Shown here: piece by piece, positions 11,984 through 22,062 of the stretch
Layout of the letters: each line of letters starts with the position of its first letter
How positions within the stretch are numbered: position 1 is the stretch's first letter
DNA from: Glebionis coronaria
Taxonomy: Eukaryota > Streptophyta > Magnoliopsida > Asterales > Asteraceae
NCBI GenBank assembly: GCA_025667525.1
Contig: CM046882.1
Span: 218,782,592 to 218,846,591 of the forward strand
Direction of reading: 5' to 3'
Length of the DNA: 64,000 nt
Program-made: the position numbers and the translations under genes
The notes under the pieces: generated by a model
Told to the model about the DNA's origin: nothing
The model's database searches: none
What the model saw: the letters and a program-made list of their open reading frames with translations, nothing else

Positions 11984-14122
11984 ATGGACAAGTCTTGGAT
12001 GGGAACTAATAGATCCTTGAAAGAATATATTGATGGAGTAGCATCGTTTATTGGTTATGCAAAACAAAACTTGCAGAAGAAGAAAAACATCGACCGCCAT
12101 GTCATAATGGACAGTTTCTAACGGCATGTCCGTGTACGAAATGTTTAAACAAAGTAGGGTATCCGGTGGAGGTAGTGGAGTACCATTTATTTAGTAACGT
12201 GATTAATCCAGGGTACAAAAATTAGACAAAACATGGAGAAAAGAAGGAGCAATCAGCAACTATCTCTGAACCTATTGATGCTACAACAGAGTTTGTTGAC
12301 AACACGAACTTTGACACGGTTGTTGGTGTAGAAATTCCAACAAATGGCCCAGCAACATTAGACCTGGTTAATGCTACAAAAGATAATTTTGATAAGGATG
12401 ACATTATCAAATTTCAAGAACTAGTATTAGACGCGGAGAAGCCACTTTACGAAGGATGTCCTGACTTGACAAAGTTGTCCGCAATAGTTAAAATTCTCAA
12501 CTTGAAGGGTAAGTATGGAGCTTGTGATAAGTTCTTTACTGAATTACATGGTTTGTTTAAAAAGATGCTACCTGCTAGTAATGAACTGGTTGAAAAAACG
12601 TATCAGGCCAAAAAAAATGACGTGGCTGATAGGATCAGGTTATAACAAGAAACATTTATGTATCAACAACTGCATGATTTATTGGAAGGATAACAGTAAA
12701 TTGATTGTTTGTCTAACATGTGGGGTAACAAGATGGAAGGTGGACAATAAGACAAATAAAGTGTACGAAAACATTCCAGTAAAGGTCATGTGGTACTTTC
12801 CAATTATACCTAGACTGAAACGACTCTTTAAAATACCAAGTATTTAAGAATACTTGAGATGGCATGCTACAAGAAGGATAAAAGATGGAGTTTTACGTCA
12901 CCCCGCATATTCACCGACATGGCGTACCATAGATGAACAATTCCCAGAGATTGCTGCAGATCCGAGAAATTTAAGGCTAGGAATATCGGCTGATGGGGTT
13001 GACATCAACTCAGGTACTAGGCATCACAGTGTATGGCCATTGTTATGTGTCATATACAACCTTCCACCATGGTTGTTTATGAAAAGAAAGTTTATCATGC
13101 TTTCGACCATTATATCGGGATACCAAGGAAATAATATTGATGTTTTCTTAGAACCATTGGTTGAAGATATGCGTATCTTATTGGACAAAGGTGTTGATAC
13201 ATATGATACTTACACGAAAGAGAACTTTAAGCTACGGTCTGTTATGTTATAGATGATAAATGATTACCCAGCACTTGGTACATTATGTGGATGCCCATAT
13301 AGTGGATTCAAAGGTTTTGTATCATGTGGGAAAGATACACAATGTGTTAGATTTCCTGCCTCATCCAAGCAAAGTTATGCTGTTCATAGACGATATCTAC
13401 CATACAAGCATATGTTCAGACGGCAAAGGAATGCATTTAATGAACAAAAAGAATTTAACCCTGCTCCAGATCCAATTATAGGGGAACAAATATACAACGA
13501 AGTACATCATATCAAAAAAGTGGCGAAAAGGAAAAAAAACAAACAATACGGCGTCAGAAAACCAAGCAGATACGTGAGGCAAAGTTGGGATGATTAAAAA
13601 GCAGAAAAGAACGTCTATAGAAGAATCGGGTAGTTCCAACCAAGCAAATGAACTGTTTTTTGGAAGAAATTCAACATATGGTATCAAAAGCTAAGGTATT
13701 GGAAGCATAATCTTGTTTCCACATTGTATTGACTTCATGCATGTAGAAAATAATCGTGGTGAGAGTTTTATCAGAACTTTGCTAAATGTTCCAAGAAATA
13801 CAAAAGATGGGTTGAATGCTCGATTGGACCTGGTAGAGTTGGGAGTGAAACCATAGTTGTTTGCTAGGAAATAAGGAAACAAAACAACACTACTTCTAAC
13901 TACTTTCACATTAACGAATGCTGAAAAATACATATTTTATGAAACGTTAGGCAACATCAGGGTACCACAAGGATATTTCTCAAATTTCTCTAGTTTAGTC
14001 AACTTAAAGGAAAGGAATCTCATTGGACTTAGTTCGGATGACTATCACATGATAATGCAAGAATTTTTGCCCATAGCAATACGTTCAATCATGCACCCAC
14101 CCACACAATATGTTATTATCAG
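11984..14122 (+). pseudogene. CACTA (En/Spm, Transposase_21) transposase, broken
   Basis: Reads as a decayed TNPD-like transposase. The N-terminus MDKSWMGTNRSLKEYIDGV matches the 'transposase-associated' start of plant CACTA elements. After a frameshift near 12120 comes CPCTKC..KVGYPVEVVEYHL, then HGE, an acidic linker, and LYEGCPDLTKLSAIVKILNLK. The Transposase_21 core follows in pieces: MRWHATRRIKDGVLRHPA (12854 on), NLRLGISADGVD, LPPWLFMKRKFIMLS, YQGNNIDVFLEPLVED, then after a stop at 13250 NDYPALGTLCGC and the cysteine-bearing segment. Shifted frames to about 14122 keep LLNVPRNTKDGLNARLDLVELG and LIGLSSDDYHMIMQEFLPIAIR. At least five stops or frameshifts make it inactive. It is followed by a copia-type LTR inserted at 14198. 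Confidence 0.85.
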
Positions 14123-14315
14123 GTTTTGCTTTTTCTTTAAATCTATATGTAGGAAAGAACTAATGGTGGAATAACTAGATGATATGCAACCCGAACTGTT
14201 GTCCCTAATTATATGATGATTATAAAAAGTAAAGATAGAAAATAGATGAAAAGAAGATGAATTCTAGTGAGAGAAACTAGAGAGAAGTTGGAGAAATTTT
14301 GGGAGGATTAGATTA

Positions 14316-14335
14316 AGAGAGAGAGAGAGAGAGAG
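14316..14335. repeat. (AG)n microsatellite
   Basis: Ten AG dinucleotides in the LTR; on the transcribed strand this is a CT-rich leader just after the TATA box and hairpin, the same place where the other copy has 'ctctctc' tracts. Confidence 0.8.
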
Positions 14336-14358
14336 TAATTGTTACATATGAATCACCA

Positions 14359-14382
14359 ACCCTTTTAACATGTTAGAAGGGT
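14359..14382 (-). promoter_or_regulatory. Stem-loop after the LTR TATA box, copy 1
   Basis: ACCCTT.TAACATGTTA.AAGGGT forms a near-perfect inverted repeat with one mismatch, about 6 bases downstream (minus strand) of TATATAAAG. The other copy has a different sequence but the same pairing at 54694-54719. Confidence 0.5.
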
Positions 14383-14581
14383 CTTTATATAGTCCGCCTA
14401 CATGTGGGCTTTTAATGGACTATATTTCTTGGGTCGGGCTTGTCTTTTGGGCTTTTAAGTAGCTTAAATCCAAGCCCGTGAACCACGACTATTTAACTAA
14501 CTATTACAACATTCTAATAAATATTATAATAGAAACCTATGACCGAACATTCTTGTTTGGCTAAATATTTTGAGGCTAACA

Positions 14582-15141
14582 ATCTCCCCTAATGTGAGGT
14601 CATTCCTCTTCGTCATTTGGAGATTTATGGAGATTACTAATCTCGTCATTAATGAGTCTTGAAAATGTAATAGTAGTCTTGTTCCTTCATGCTGTGATCT
14701 TTGAGCCTTTGTCGTTGTCTTTTTTTATTTTGTCTTTAAACTTGAGATTTTCAAGTCATTCTTGACTTGTCTTTGCTATCTTGTGATCTTGTGTCTTCAT
14801 CCACATGCTCATACATTGCACCATCTTGAAATCTTGCTAACAATCTCCTTTGAAGAGAGGTCATTCCTCTACATTAATTGATAAGGGAGATTTTGATCAT
14901 TAGAGTTGCGGAAGTCTTTAGCTTTCTTGATTGTTGACTGTCTTTGGGCATGAGTATGTGGTTTTGAATCTTTGACTTTGCTGAGTACACCGTAAGCCAC
15001 CTTCTAGAGACAAAACATAGACACGGACTGAATGGCTTTTACATTCATCCTAAATCGGTAGCGTTTTACCTCCGGTCGGTGAACACCGTTAGACGATATT
15101 AAATATCGTACATGTGATTAGGTATATTCAATTAAGAACCT
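14582..15141 (-). other. TRIM copy 1 internal region, 3' part
   Basis: Non-coding. Two polypurine-like blocks followed by 'gaggtcattcctct' occur at 14582-14611 and 14832-14860, so the PPT area is duplicated about 250 bp apart. The block near 15060-15100 (ggtagcgttttacctccggtcggtg) is the reverse of 54055-54080 in copy 2. Ends at the AACCT duplication flanking the inserted element. Confidence 0.6.
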
Positions 15142-15143
15142 TA

Positions 15144-15163
15144 ATAAGTGTGAAAACACTTAT
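15144..15163 (+). other. Hairpin at the LTR tip
   Basis: ATAAGTGT-GAAA-ACACTTAT is a perfect 8-bp stem with a GNRA-type loop two bases inside the LTR end. It is repeated without change at 20345-20364. It lies in U3 and, at the 3' end, directly follows the PPT. Confidence 0.6.
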
Positions 15164-15580
15164 CCTTTTACCACTTAATTATAATAAAAACCAAGCCAAA
15201 ACGTGTATTTAATGTCGTAAAAGGCGGAATTATGCGTGGTTTGTGTTTTTGTTGTGTTTTAGGACCAAAATATCAAAAAGGAAGAAAACACGGGCTTTCA
15301 CGGGCGTTTATCGAAGAAAAGGACAAAAGACGAAGTCAAAAGTGAAAAAAGTGAAAAAAGAACGGAAGTCAAAGGCTTATTCTGAAGATTTATCGAAGAA
15401 AAAGACTAAAGACGGAAGTTTAACGAAGTCGAAGAACCAAGTCTAATAACTGGAGAAAATTAGAAGATGAGTTCATTTTATATCGACAAATCCCGAGACA
15501 ACGTCGAGAAAGTCGAAGAAATTAAAAGACGAGAAGACAAAGTGAAAGAAGAAAGCATCAACACCTACCTTCCCTTCCTC

Positions 15581-15590
15581 CTATATATAC
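15581..15590 (+). promoter_or_regulatory. Probable LTR TATA box
   Basis: CTATATATAC preceded by a pyrimidine-rich block; conserved at 20776-20785 in the other LTR. Confidence 0.5.
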
Positions 15591-16033
15591 CCTCATAATC
15601 CTTCATTAGGGGGAGTTAGTTAGTTTTTTCATATATATTAGATAGATTAGAGTAGGAGTAGGAGTAGATTAATTAATTTCTCTCTCTTGTTTTATTTCAT
15701 GTTCTTAAGCTTTCATCTTTAATCTTGTATTTGAATCCTTAATCTTCATCTTAATTTCAAGTTTTTTAGATAATTCTCATTCTTCCTTTCTTGATTTAAA
15801 TCTATTTTTATGGTTTAATTAATCATATAGTTTGTTTAATCTTTATGCTTATTTGCTTATTGTGTGCTTTTCTTAATTTTAATTAAGTGTTTCAAATAGT
15901 TTAATCTTTTAAAAGTTAATTTTTAATGTTTTGATTATTGAGAGTTTTTAAAGTTTTTAATTTGTGGCTTATTAGCTTTTTCTTAAAATTATTTTGGTTA
16001 AGTGCTTATTAGATTTAAGCTTATTTTTCTTAT

Positions 16034-16492
16034 CCGGGTTTAGAAACACTCTTTTCCCGAATTAGGTGTAGAAAATCTTTATTCCGGATTACGTTCATCA
16101 ATATTCCGGATTCCGTGTTTATAACGTTTTCCCGGATAAGCATTTCGTATTCCGAATAAGGTAAAATAGAATTCCGGATTAGGGTTTTCTTCATTCCGGA
16201 TTAGGGTTTCCTACATTCCGGATAAGCAACTTAAGGATTTCGGATTAGCTCTTAATAGATTCTGGATTAGGGTTTTATTTATTCCGGTTAAGCAACATAA
16301 TCATTCCGGATTGTTGTTAGATGTATTCCGAATTGTGTATAAGTTTATTCCGGATTAGGTGCCAACGTATTCCGGACTAGATGTCAACACATTCCGGATT
16401 AGGGTATTTTGTAGGATTCCGGATAAGGTTTTGAATTCACATTCCGATTTAGGTTAGGGTTTTGGTATTTCCGAATTACAGTCTTTTTTTCC
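16034..16492 (+). repeat. Spaced ATTCCGGATTAG motif array, 5' LTR
   Basis: About 20 degenerate copies of a 12-base motif centred on the palindrome TCCGGA, mostly 20-28 bases apart with unrelated spacer sequence. Four copies run into TTAGGGTTT. The matching array in the other LTR is at about 21237-21705. Confidence 0.8.
16179..16462 (-). promoter_or_regulatory. Four telo-box motifs (AAACCCTAA), 5' LTR
   Basis: TTAGGGTTT, the reverse of the plant telo-box, occurs at 16179-16187, 16201-16209, 16267-16275 and 16454-16462, and again at 21384, 21406, 21472 and 21659 in the 3' LTR. In plants such boxes bind telomere-repeat-binding factors that can recruit Polycomb; a role here is inference. Confidence 0.6.
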
Positions 16493-16856
16493 CGAATTGT
16501 TTTATTTTAAGTTTTTATTTTTCCCGCCATTTTTCTTAAGCTTTATTTTATTGTCTTGTTTTTGTTTATTTCATAGTGTTTTGTTTTCAAGTTTAATTTT
16601 TTTATATAAAGTTTTAATTTTTAATGTTTACATTTTATTAAGTTTAAATTTGCTTTATTTCTTTTATATTTTGTCATTTACTTTAAAGTCTTTATTTTTA
16701 GTTTTAAATTTTAAAGCTTTCATTTTTATTTTAATTAGTTAATCAACGACATTTTATTTCTTTACACCAAGAACAACTGAGTCGCACTTTAAACCATGGT
16801 CAATTCGAATTGAGTCGAGACGATTTTCAACCTTAATAAAATATTTATTATTAAAA

Positions 16857-16872
16857 CGGCGCCACTGCCAGC
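16857..16872 (+). other. Primer binding site, tRNA-Asp type (degenerate)
   Basis: CGGCGCCACTGCCAGC begins three bases after the LTR end and resembles the Athila PBS TGGCGCCGCTGCCGGGGA at 30549, with several mismatches. Confidence 0.65.
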
Positions 16873-17261
16873 TCTTTTTGTAAAGATTAACGGTTTTTTG
16901 TGAGAGACGCGTTGGATTTTGGGATCCGTTCACTTTTGAATGTTATTTTTCTTGTCAAATTTTCAAAAATTTTCAAAAATCCATAATAATTAAAATTTTC
17001 AAAAATCGAAAAACATTTAAAAATCATAAAAAGCATTTCTTTTTCAAAAGTTTTGCACCAAAAATATTCCTCTTACTCCTCTATTGTGTTTAATTCTTAA
17101 TGTATTCGTATGGTGAATGTGTAGGGTGTGGGCGACCATCGTCAGGTAGTCAATCATGTCCATGGTTTTCCTGCGAACGGTGCGGTCAAGATATCCTCAA
17201 CTGCGGATTTGAACATTGTTTATCGTGCAATTCGATCAATTCATACTTCAATTCATTCTAA
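16873..17261 (+). other. Leader and decayed 5' part of the acidic ORF
   Basis: No clear ORF in the main frame. Near 17130-17260 coding-like sequence appears in other frames (DHRQVVNHVHGF) and ends in stops, so the ORF that follows may have lost its beginning. Confidence 0.4.
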
Positions 17262-18536
17262 ACTAATGATTACACTATCTCACCCTCATCCATATATAAT
17301 GATCCGTATCCGCAAAATGCACCGGGTTTTTCTCAATACCCGTGTTGCAACAATTGTGGGGGGCCTCACAATACTTCTTATTGTCAACCGATGAATTATT
17401 ATGAGCCAACTCCATGCTATAATTCTGGCTTTCATAATTTTGAGCCCCCACAATACTCCCTCAATAATCAACCCTCTTTTGTAGTGAGTGACGAACCACG
17501 AGCCACTATTTTGAATAAACTTCTTAAAGTTCAAGAAGCATTAGAGAGATTTCAAGATCATTTGCAAGAGGAAAATAGAAAAGAGCAAATATCGAATACG
17601 GATGCTTATACTTTGCCTCTTGTGCGTTCTTTTCATTATGATGATGACGAGGATGATATCTTTGATCTCAACCCATCTTCTGAGATTCCTACTCATATTC
17701 TTGATGTCTCAAATACATCTAAGGATTGTGATACATCGAGTGAGATTACTGAATTTGGTATCGACAACTTATTTGATGAGGTTTGTGATGAACCAACTTT
17801 TGTGGAGCTTACAGACGAGGTTGCTCTTAATGATGATTTTTCTCCATGCTATGAGAATTTCACTTTTGTAATTTCTCAATCTCCTCCAGGAGATGAGGGT
17901 GATGTTTATTTATTCTCTCTGACTTACGAGAAGTTCACCAATGAACTTGGTCTTTTAGATGAGGTGGATGATGTTATTCTTCTCAACAAACTATTGAAAG
18001 TTCATCTTCGTATTGCTGAAATTGAAGCATTGAATTCTACTACTATTACCGAGTCATTACCTCCGTCTATTACTCCCGTTGATAATAATGACACATTTAT
18101 GGAAGAAATCAACATTCTCTCAATACCTCCGGGTATTGATGATGATGACACAGAGGGGGATATTCTTTTTTATACTTTGATGCATGAAGATATTGTCCCA
18201 AGTCCCCCTCCTGAGCACCTTTCATCCCATACCTTAGAAACCATTACTGAGGATGAGTGCTTTGACCCGGGAGGTGACATTGACCATTCTATGATTGACA
18301 CCTTTACGGCTTTGCCACTCAGTGATAATCATATGTATTTTGGGGATGACATTTTGATTCCTTTACCCACCCCACCTCCCGTGGATCATGATTTCACATA
18401 CTTTTCGTATGTTGAGAGGACTTTTCTACCCTTGAAGACTTATCCTCCTGCCTCTCATTTATTATGTTCCTCCAGGACCGAAGACAAGATTTTTGATCCC
18501 GGTATTACATTAGAGGCTTCCCCATGGACCATTTAA
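17262..18536 (+). CDS. Acidic zinc-knuckle protein of a non-autonomous Athila-type element
   Basis: Open for 424 codons after a stop at 17259-17261. The first ATG is at 17391 (381 aa), but the zinc-knuckle-like CNNCGGPHNTSYC (C-X2-C-X3-H-X4-C) lies just before it, so the native protein probably started further upstream. After it comes a Tyr/Asn/Pro-rich stretch (NYYEPTPCYN), a short helical segment (LNKLLKVQEALERFQDHLQEEN) that recurs in weaker form near residue 200 (LLNKLLKVHLRIAEIEAL), then a strongly Asp/Glu-rich body. Motifs include DEDDIFDLNP, NLFDEVCDEP, EDECFDPGGDID and EDKIFDPGI. No protease, RT or integrase motif is present. I recall very similar acidic proteins annotated in Asteraceae genomes. 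Function unknown; a Gag-like RNA-binding role is a guess from the knuckle and position after the PBS. Confidence 0.7.
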   Translation, partial: TNDYTISPSSIYNDPYPQNAPGFSQYPCCNNCGGPHNTSYCQPMNYYEPTPCYNSGFHNFEPPQYSLNNQPSFVVSDEPRATILNKLLKVQEALERFQDHLQEENRKEQISNTDAYTLPLVRSFHYDDDEDDIFDLNPSSEIPTHILDVSNTSKDCDTSSEITEFGIDNLFDEVCDEPTFVELTDEVALNDDFSPCYENFTFVISQSPPGDEGDVYLFSLTYEKFTNELGLLDEVDDVILLNKLLKVHLRIAEIEALNSTTITESLPPSITPVDNNDTFMEEINILSIPPGIDDDDTEGDILFYTLMHEDIVPSPPPEHLSSHTLETITEDECFDPGGDIDHSMIDTFTALPLSDNHMYFGDDILIPLPTPPPVDHDFTYFSYVERTFLPLKTYPPASHLLCSSRTEDKIFDPGITLEASPWTI

Positions 18537-20330
18537 TTCAGGGTCGAGTCAGGCTCATGACTCGGTTAACAAAAACAAGCACTTCTCGGGAGGCAACCTG
18601 ATTATCTATCTTCTTTATCCGTTTTTTATAATAAGTGTAAGGGGAGCCTCGTTGTTGTTTGTTGTTTTCTTTCTTATGATGTGCAGGGATTGGCGCTTTC
18701 AAAGATTCACGTTTGATGACTTTTGACGACCCGTGATTCCGTGTTCCCGTCTTCCCGGTTCTATCCTAAACTCTTTTGACTCACTATTTTATACTTTTCA
18801 ATATTAAAATAGGAATCACTTTAGTTGTCTCTTCCTTAGCAATATTTAAACAACGTGCACAATGTTCTAAGTATAGGGGATTTTACTTCCACATGCTTAA
18901 ACATTGAGGACAATGTTTATCTTAAGTGTAGGGGGGACTTCTATCGAAGTTAGGGAACTTTAAAATGCAAAAGTCTTAACTCATACGGGTTTAAGAACAA
19001 GAACTTTTCGCAAGTTCCTATAATTGATCCTAGAAAGTCGTTTATCAAGGAAACTTTAAAATGCAAATTCTAAACTTGAAAAATTCTAAGAAGTTGCAAG
19101 ATCCTATGATGACTTGAACACCCAAAACTTTGATTTAATAGGCTAAGCATCCACGAGTCACATTCCTTGAGATTCTAAATTATGGAGAACGAGAGATGAT
19201 AGAGTAAATTATAAGTTTTGTATTCTTTCATGAATTTATGTAAGTTAATTATGAGCTTTTTCTCCCATCGCTTGTTAATAAATAATTTCAATAAATAAGA
19301 TCGTACGATTTGAAAAGTTACTTAGCTTCTAGCCCAAGATCGTTTAAAAGTTGCTCGGTATTAATTAGAGTTCATAGCTAAGGCATAATTTATTGAAGCG
19401 GGATGCGAAGATTAGCGAGTCCGAAAAGGCATTAACAAGGCATGAGGGCTACATTTTGTTGCTAAAGATCCAAAGTGATGTGAAGAATCATTTATAAAAA
19501 ATCAATATGAAGGATCGAGACACACGACGAAAAGCAAATACTCTCCTAAAGATCATGGAGAAGTCTATCCGAAAAGACCCTAGCAAGGTATGAGGATAAA
19601 TAGATCCAAGTCCTAAAAGGAGGCGGATCGTTGTATATCAAAATCCCAAATAAAGAGTGGAGAAAAATGAAAAAGTCGTGGTCCAAATATGAAGAATCTC
19701 TCAAAAACTTCAACTGAAGAAATTCTTATTATGAAGAGAAGACCATTATTTCAAGATCATCTCTCAAGATTCAAAGTATGAAGTCAATGCCAAATATCGA
19801 TCCGAGAAAGGTCTCAAATCGTGAAACAATTTATTCCAAGATATGAACTTTATGAGGTTTCGAGAAGCAGTTTTAAAAGATTTTGTCCTTTAGCTAACTA
19901 TTGATTAAATCATCCTACTTTATTTTCGGCCTAAATAAACTATCGAAATAAGTCAACAGTGCATCCTCGTGATCATTCATGATAAAAATAAAATATAAGA
20001 GATACACCTACGAATAACGGAGTCTAAGTGAATAATTGAGCCACATGAGTAAGTGTTAGCTTTACTAAATTATAATAACAATGATCTCATTTTTAAGCTT
20101 GGTATGGGGAACGTGAAACTTGAGGGTGATAAACATTCATGACACTAAAGCCTTAATGTAAGTCTTAGATTTCTTTACGCGTTTCTTCCTTCTAACATTT
20201 TGTAATTGTCTATTTTTTTGGTTTCCTTATTGTCTAGTATTTAATAAAGGCCAAGGTGGGTTAATTATGATGGAGAATGTAAATCTTGTTTTGTAACCAA
20301 TGCATTGCATGAGGGCATTGTAATGGTCAA
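18537..20330 (+). other. Non-coding 3' internal region of the non-autonomous element
   Basis: No ORF. Begins with 'gggtcgagtcaggctcatgactcgg' followed by 'ctcgggaggcaacc', a motif pair also found after pol in the two Athila elements. A second PPT-like sequence AAGTGTAGGGGGG sits at 18924-18936 after 'cattgaggacaatg'. From about 19375 (aaggcataatttattgaagcggg) to 20330 it is similar to 54871-55850. Confidence 0.7.
18924..18936 (+). other. Internal PPT-like motif
   Basis: AAGTGTAGGGGGG, about 1.4 kb upstream of the terminal PPT and of the same type. Equivalent copies occur at 42032-42046 (minus) and 53408-53416. Confidence 0.5.
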
Positions 20331-20342
20331 GTGTAGGGGATT
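20331..20342 (+). other. Polypurine tract
   Basis: GTGTAGGGGATT directly before the 3' LTR start TAATAAGTG. Confidence 0.7.
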
Positions 20343-22062
20343 TAATAAGTGTGAAAACACTTATCCTTTTATCACTTAATTATAATAAAAACCAAGCCAA
20401 AATGTGTATTTAATGTCATAAAAGGCGGAATTATGCGTGGTTTGTGTTTTTGTTGTGTTTTAGGACCAAAATATGAAACAAGAAGAAATCACGGGTTTCA
20501 CGGACGTTTATCAAAAAGACAAAAGACGAAGTCAAAAGATCAAAAGTGCAAAAAGAACGGAAGTCAAAGGCTTATTCTGAATATTTATTGAAGAAAAAGA
20601 CTAAAGACATAATTTTAACGAAGTCGAAGAACCAAGTCTAATAAATGAAGAAAATTCGAATATGAGTTCATTTTACATCGACAAATTCCGAGACAACATC
20701 GAGAAAGTCGAAGAAATTAAAAGACGAGAAGACAAAGTGGAAGAAGAAAGCATCAACACCTACCTTCCCTTCCTCCTATATATACCCTCATAATCCTTCA
20801 TTAGGGAGAGTTAGTTAGTTTTTCATTATTATTAGATAGATTAGAGTAGTAGTAGGAGTAGATTAATTAATTTCTCTCTCTAGATTTATTTCATGTTCTT
20901 AAGCTTTCATCTTTAATCTTGTATTTGAATCCTTAATCTTCATCTTAATTTCAAGCTTTTTAGATAACTCTAATTCTTCCTTTCTTGATTTAAATATATT
21001 GTTTTGGTTTGATTAATCATATAATTTTTTATTCTTTATGCTTATTTGATTATTGCGTGCTTTTCTTATTTTTAATTAAGTGTTTTAAATAGTTTAATCT
21101 TTTAAAAGTTCATTTTTAATATTTTGATTATTTCGAGTTTTTAAAGTTTTTAATTTTTGGCTTATTAGCTTTATTTAAAAATTAGTTGGGTTAAGTTTTT
21201 GGTTAAGTGCTTATTAGATTTAAGCTTATTTTTCTTATCCGGGTTTAGAAACCCTCTTTTCCCGAATTAGGTGTAGAAAATCTTTATTCCGGATTACGTT
21301 CATCATTATTCTGGATTAGATGTTTAAAACGTTTTCCAGGATAGGCATTTTGTATTCCGAATAAGGTAAAATAGCATTCCGGATTAGGGTTTTCTTCATT
21401 CCGGATTAGGGTTTCCTACACACCGGATAAGCAACTTAAGGATTCCGGATTAACTCTTAATAGATTCCGGATTAGGGTTTTATTTATTCCGGTTAAGCAA
21501 CATAATCATTTCGGATTACTGTTAGATGTATTCCGAATTGTGTATAAGTTTATTCCGGATTAGGTGCCAACGTATTCCGGATTAGATGTCAACACATTCC
21601 GGATTAGGGTATTTTGTAGGATTACGGATAAGGTTTTGAATTCACATTCCGATTTAGGTTAGGGTTTTGGTATTTCCGAATTCTAGTTTTATTTTTCCCG
21701 AATTGTTTTATTTTAAGTTTTCATTTTTGCCGCCATTTTTCTTAAGCTTTATTTTAAATTTTCTTGTTTAGTTTATTTTCATAGTGTTTTATTTTCAAAT
21801 TTACTTTCTTTTATATAAAGTTTTAATTTTTAAAGTTTACATTTTATTAAGCTTAAATTTGCTTTATTTATTTTATATTTTGCCATTTACTTTAAAGTCT
21901 TTATTTTTAGTTTTAAATTTTAAAGCTTTCATTTTTATTTTAATTAGTTAGCCAACGACATTTTCTTTCTTTACAGCAAGAACAACTGAGTCGCACTTTC
22001 AACCGTGGTCAATTCGAATTAAGTCGAGACGATTTTCAACCTTAATAAAATATTAGTTATTA
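20343..22062 (+). repeat. 3' LTR of the non-autonomous element
   Basis: Pairs with 15142-16853; by eye well above 90 percent identical, with indels of up to about 20 bases. Starts TAATAAGTG and ends TATTAGTTATTA, then the target duplication AACCT. Same hairpin (20345-20364), TATA box (20776-20785), TCCGGA-type array (21237-21705) and four telo-boxes. Confidence 0.85.
21237..21705 (+). repeat. Spaced ATTCCGGATTAG motif array, 3' LTR
   Basis: Second copy of the array described in the 5' LTR. Several CpG positions inside TCCGGA differ between the two arrays (for example TTCTGG, ATTACGG), as expected from decay at methylated sites. Confidence 0.75.

Larger units (their letters stand above)
14198..14581 (-). 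repeat. 3' LTR of TRIM copy 1
   Basis: On the minus strand it runs TGTTAGCC...GGGACAACA (384 bp). It is preceded by the polypurine tract ATTAGGGGAGAT (14582-14593), the usual plant copia arrangement. It carries CTATATAAAG and a hairpin at 14359-14382 and shares scattered blocks with the 367-bp LTR at 54490-54856. Confidence 0.75.
15142..16853 (+). repeat. 5' LTR of the non-autonomous element
   Basis: Starts TAATAAGTG and ends TATTTATTATTA, so it lacks TG...CA. The boundaries are fixed by the target duplication and by comparison with the other LTR and its PPT. It contains a perfect 8-bp hairpin with a GAAA loop at 15144-15163 (also 20345-20364), a TATA box (15581-15590), a TCCGGA-type motif array (about 16034-16492) and four telo-boxes. 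The last 350 bp are T-rich. Confidence 0.85.
15142..22062 (+). mobile_element. Non-autonomous Athila-related element with TA...TA LTRs
   Basis: A complete 6,921-bp insertion flanked by perfect 5-bp duplications AACCT (15137-15141 and 22063-22067). The empty site is confirmed by the uninterrupted relative at 53990-54020. LTRs are 1,712 and 1,720 bp; PBS 16857-16872 is of the tRNA-Asp type; PPT 20331-20342. The internal 3.5 kb has no RT, integrase or RNase H, only an acidic ORF (17262-18536). The 3' internal 1 kb is similar to 54871-55864 of the Athila element, suggesting that Athila enzymes mobilise it. Confidence 0.85.

Noticed and set aside
13397..13933. Minus-strand ORFs opposite the CACTA transposase
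   Set aside because: Antisense shadows; the plus strand matches Transposase_21.
11017..14197. CACTA terminal inverted repeats
   Set aside because: Looked for CACTAC/GTAGTG ends on both sides of the transposase; only chance matches without a 3-bp duplication.
15243..15446. Lys/Ser-rich 67-aa ORF in the LTR of the non-autonomous element
   Set aside because: The second LTR copy of the region has indels that break it; composition reflects purine-rich DNA.
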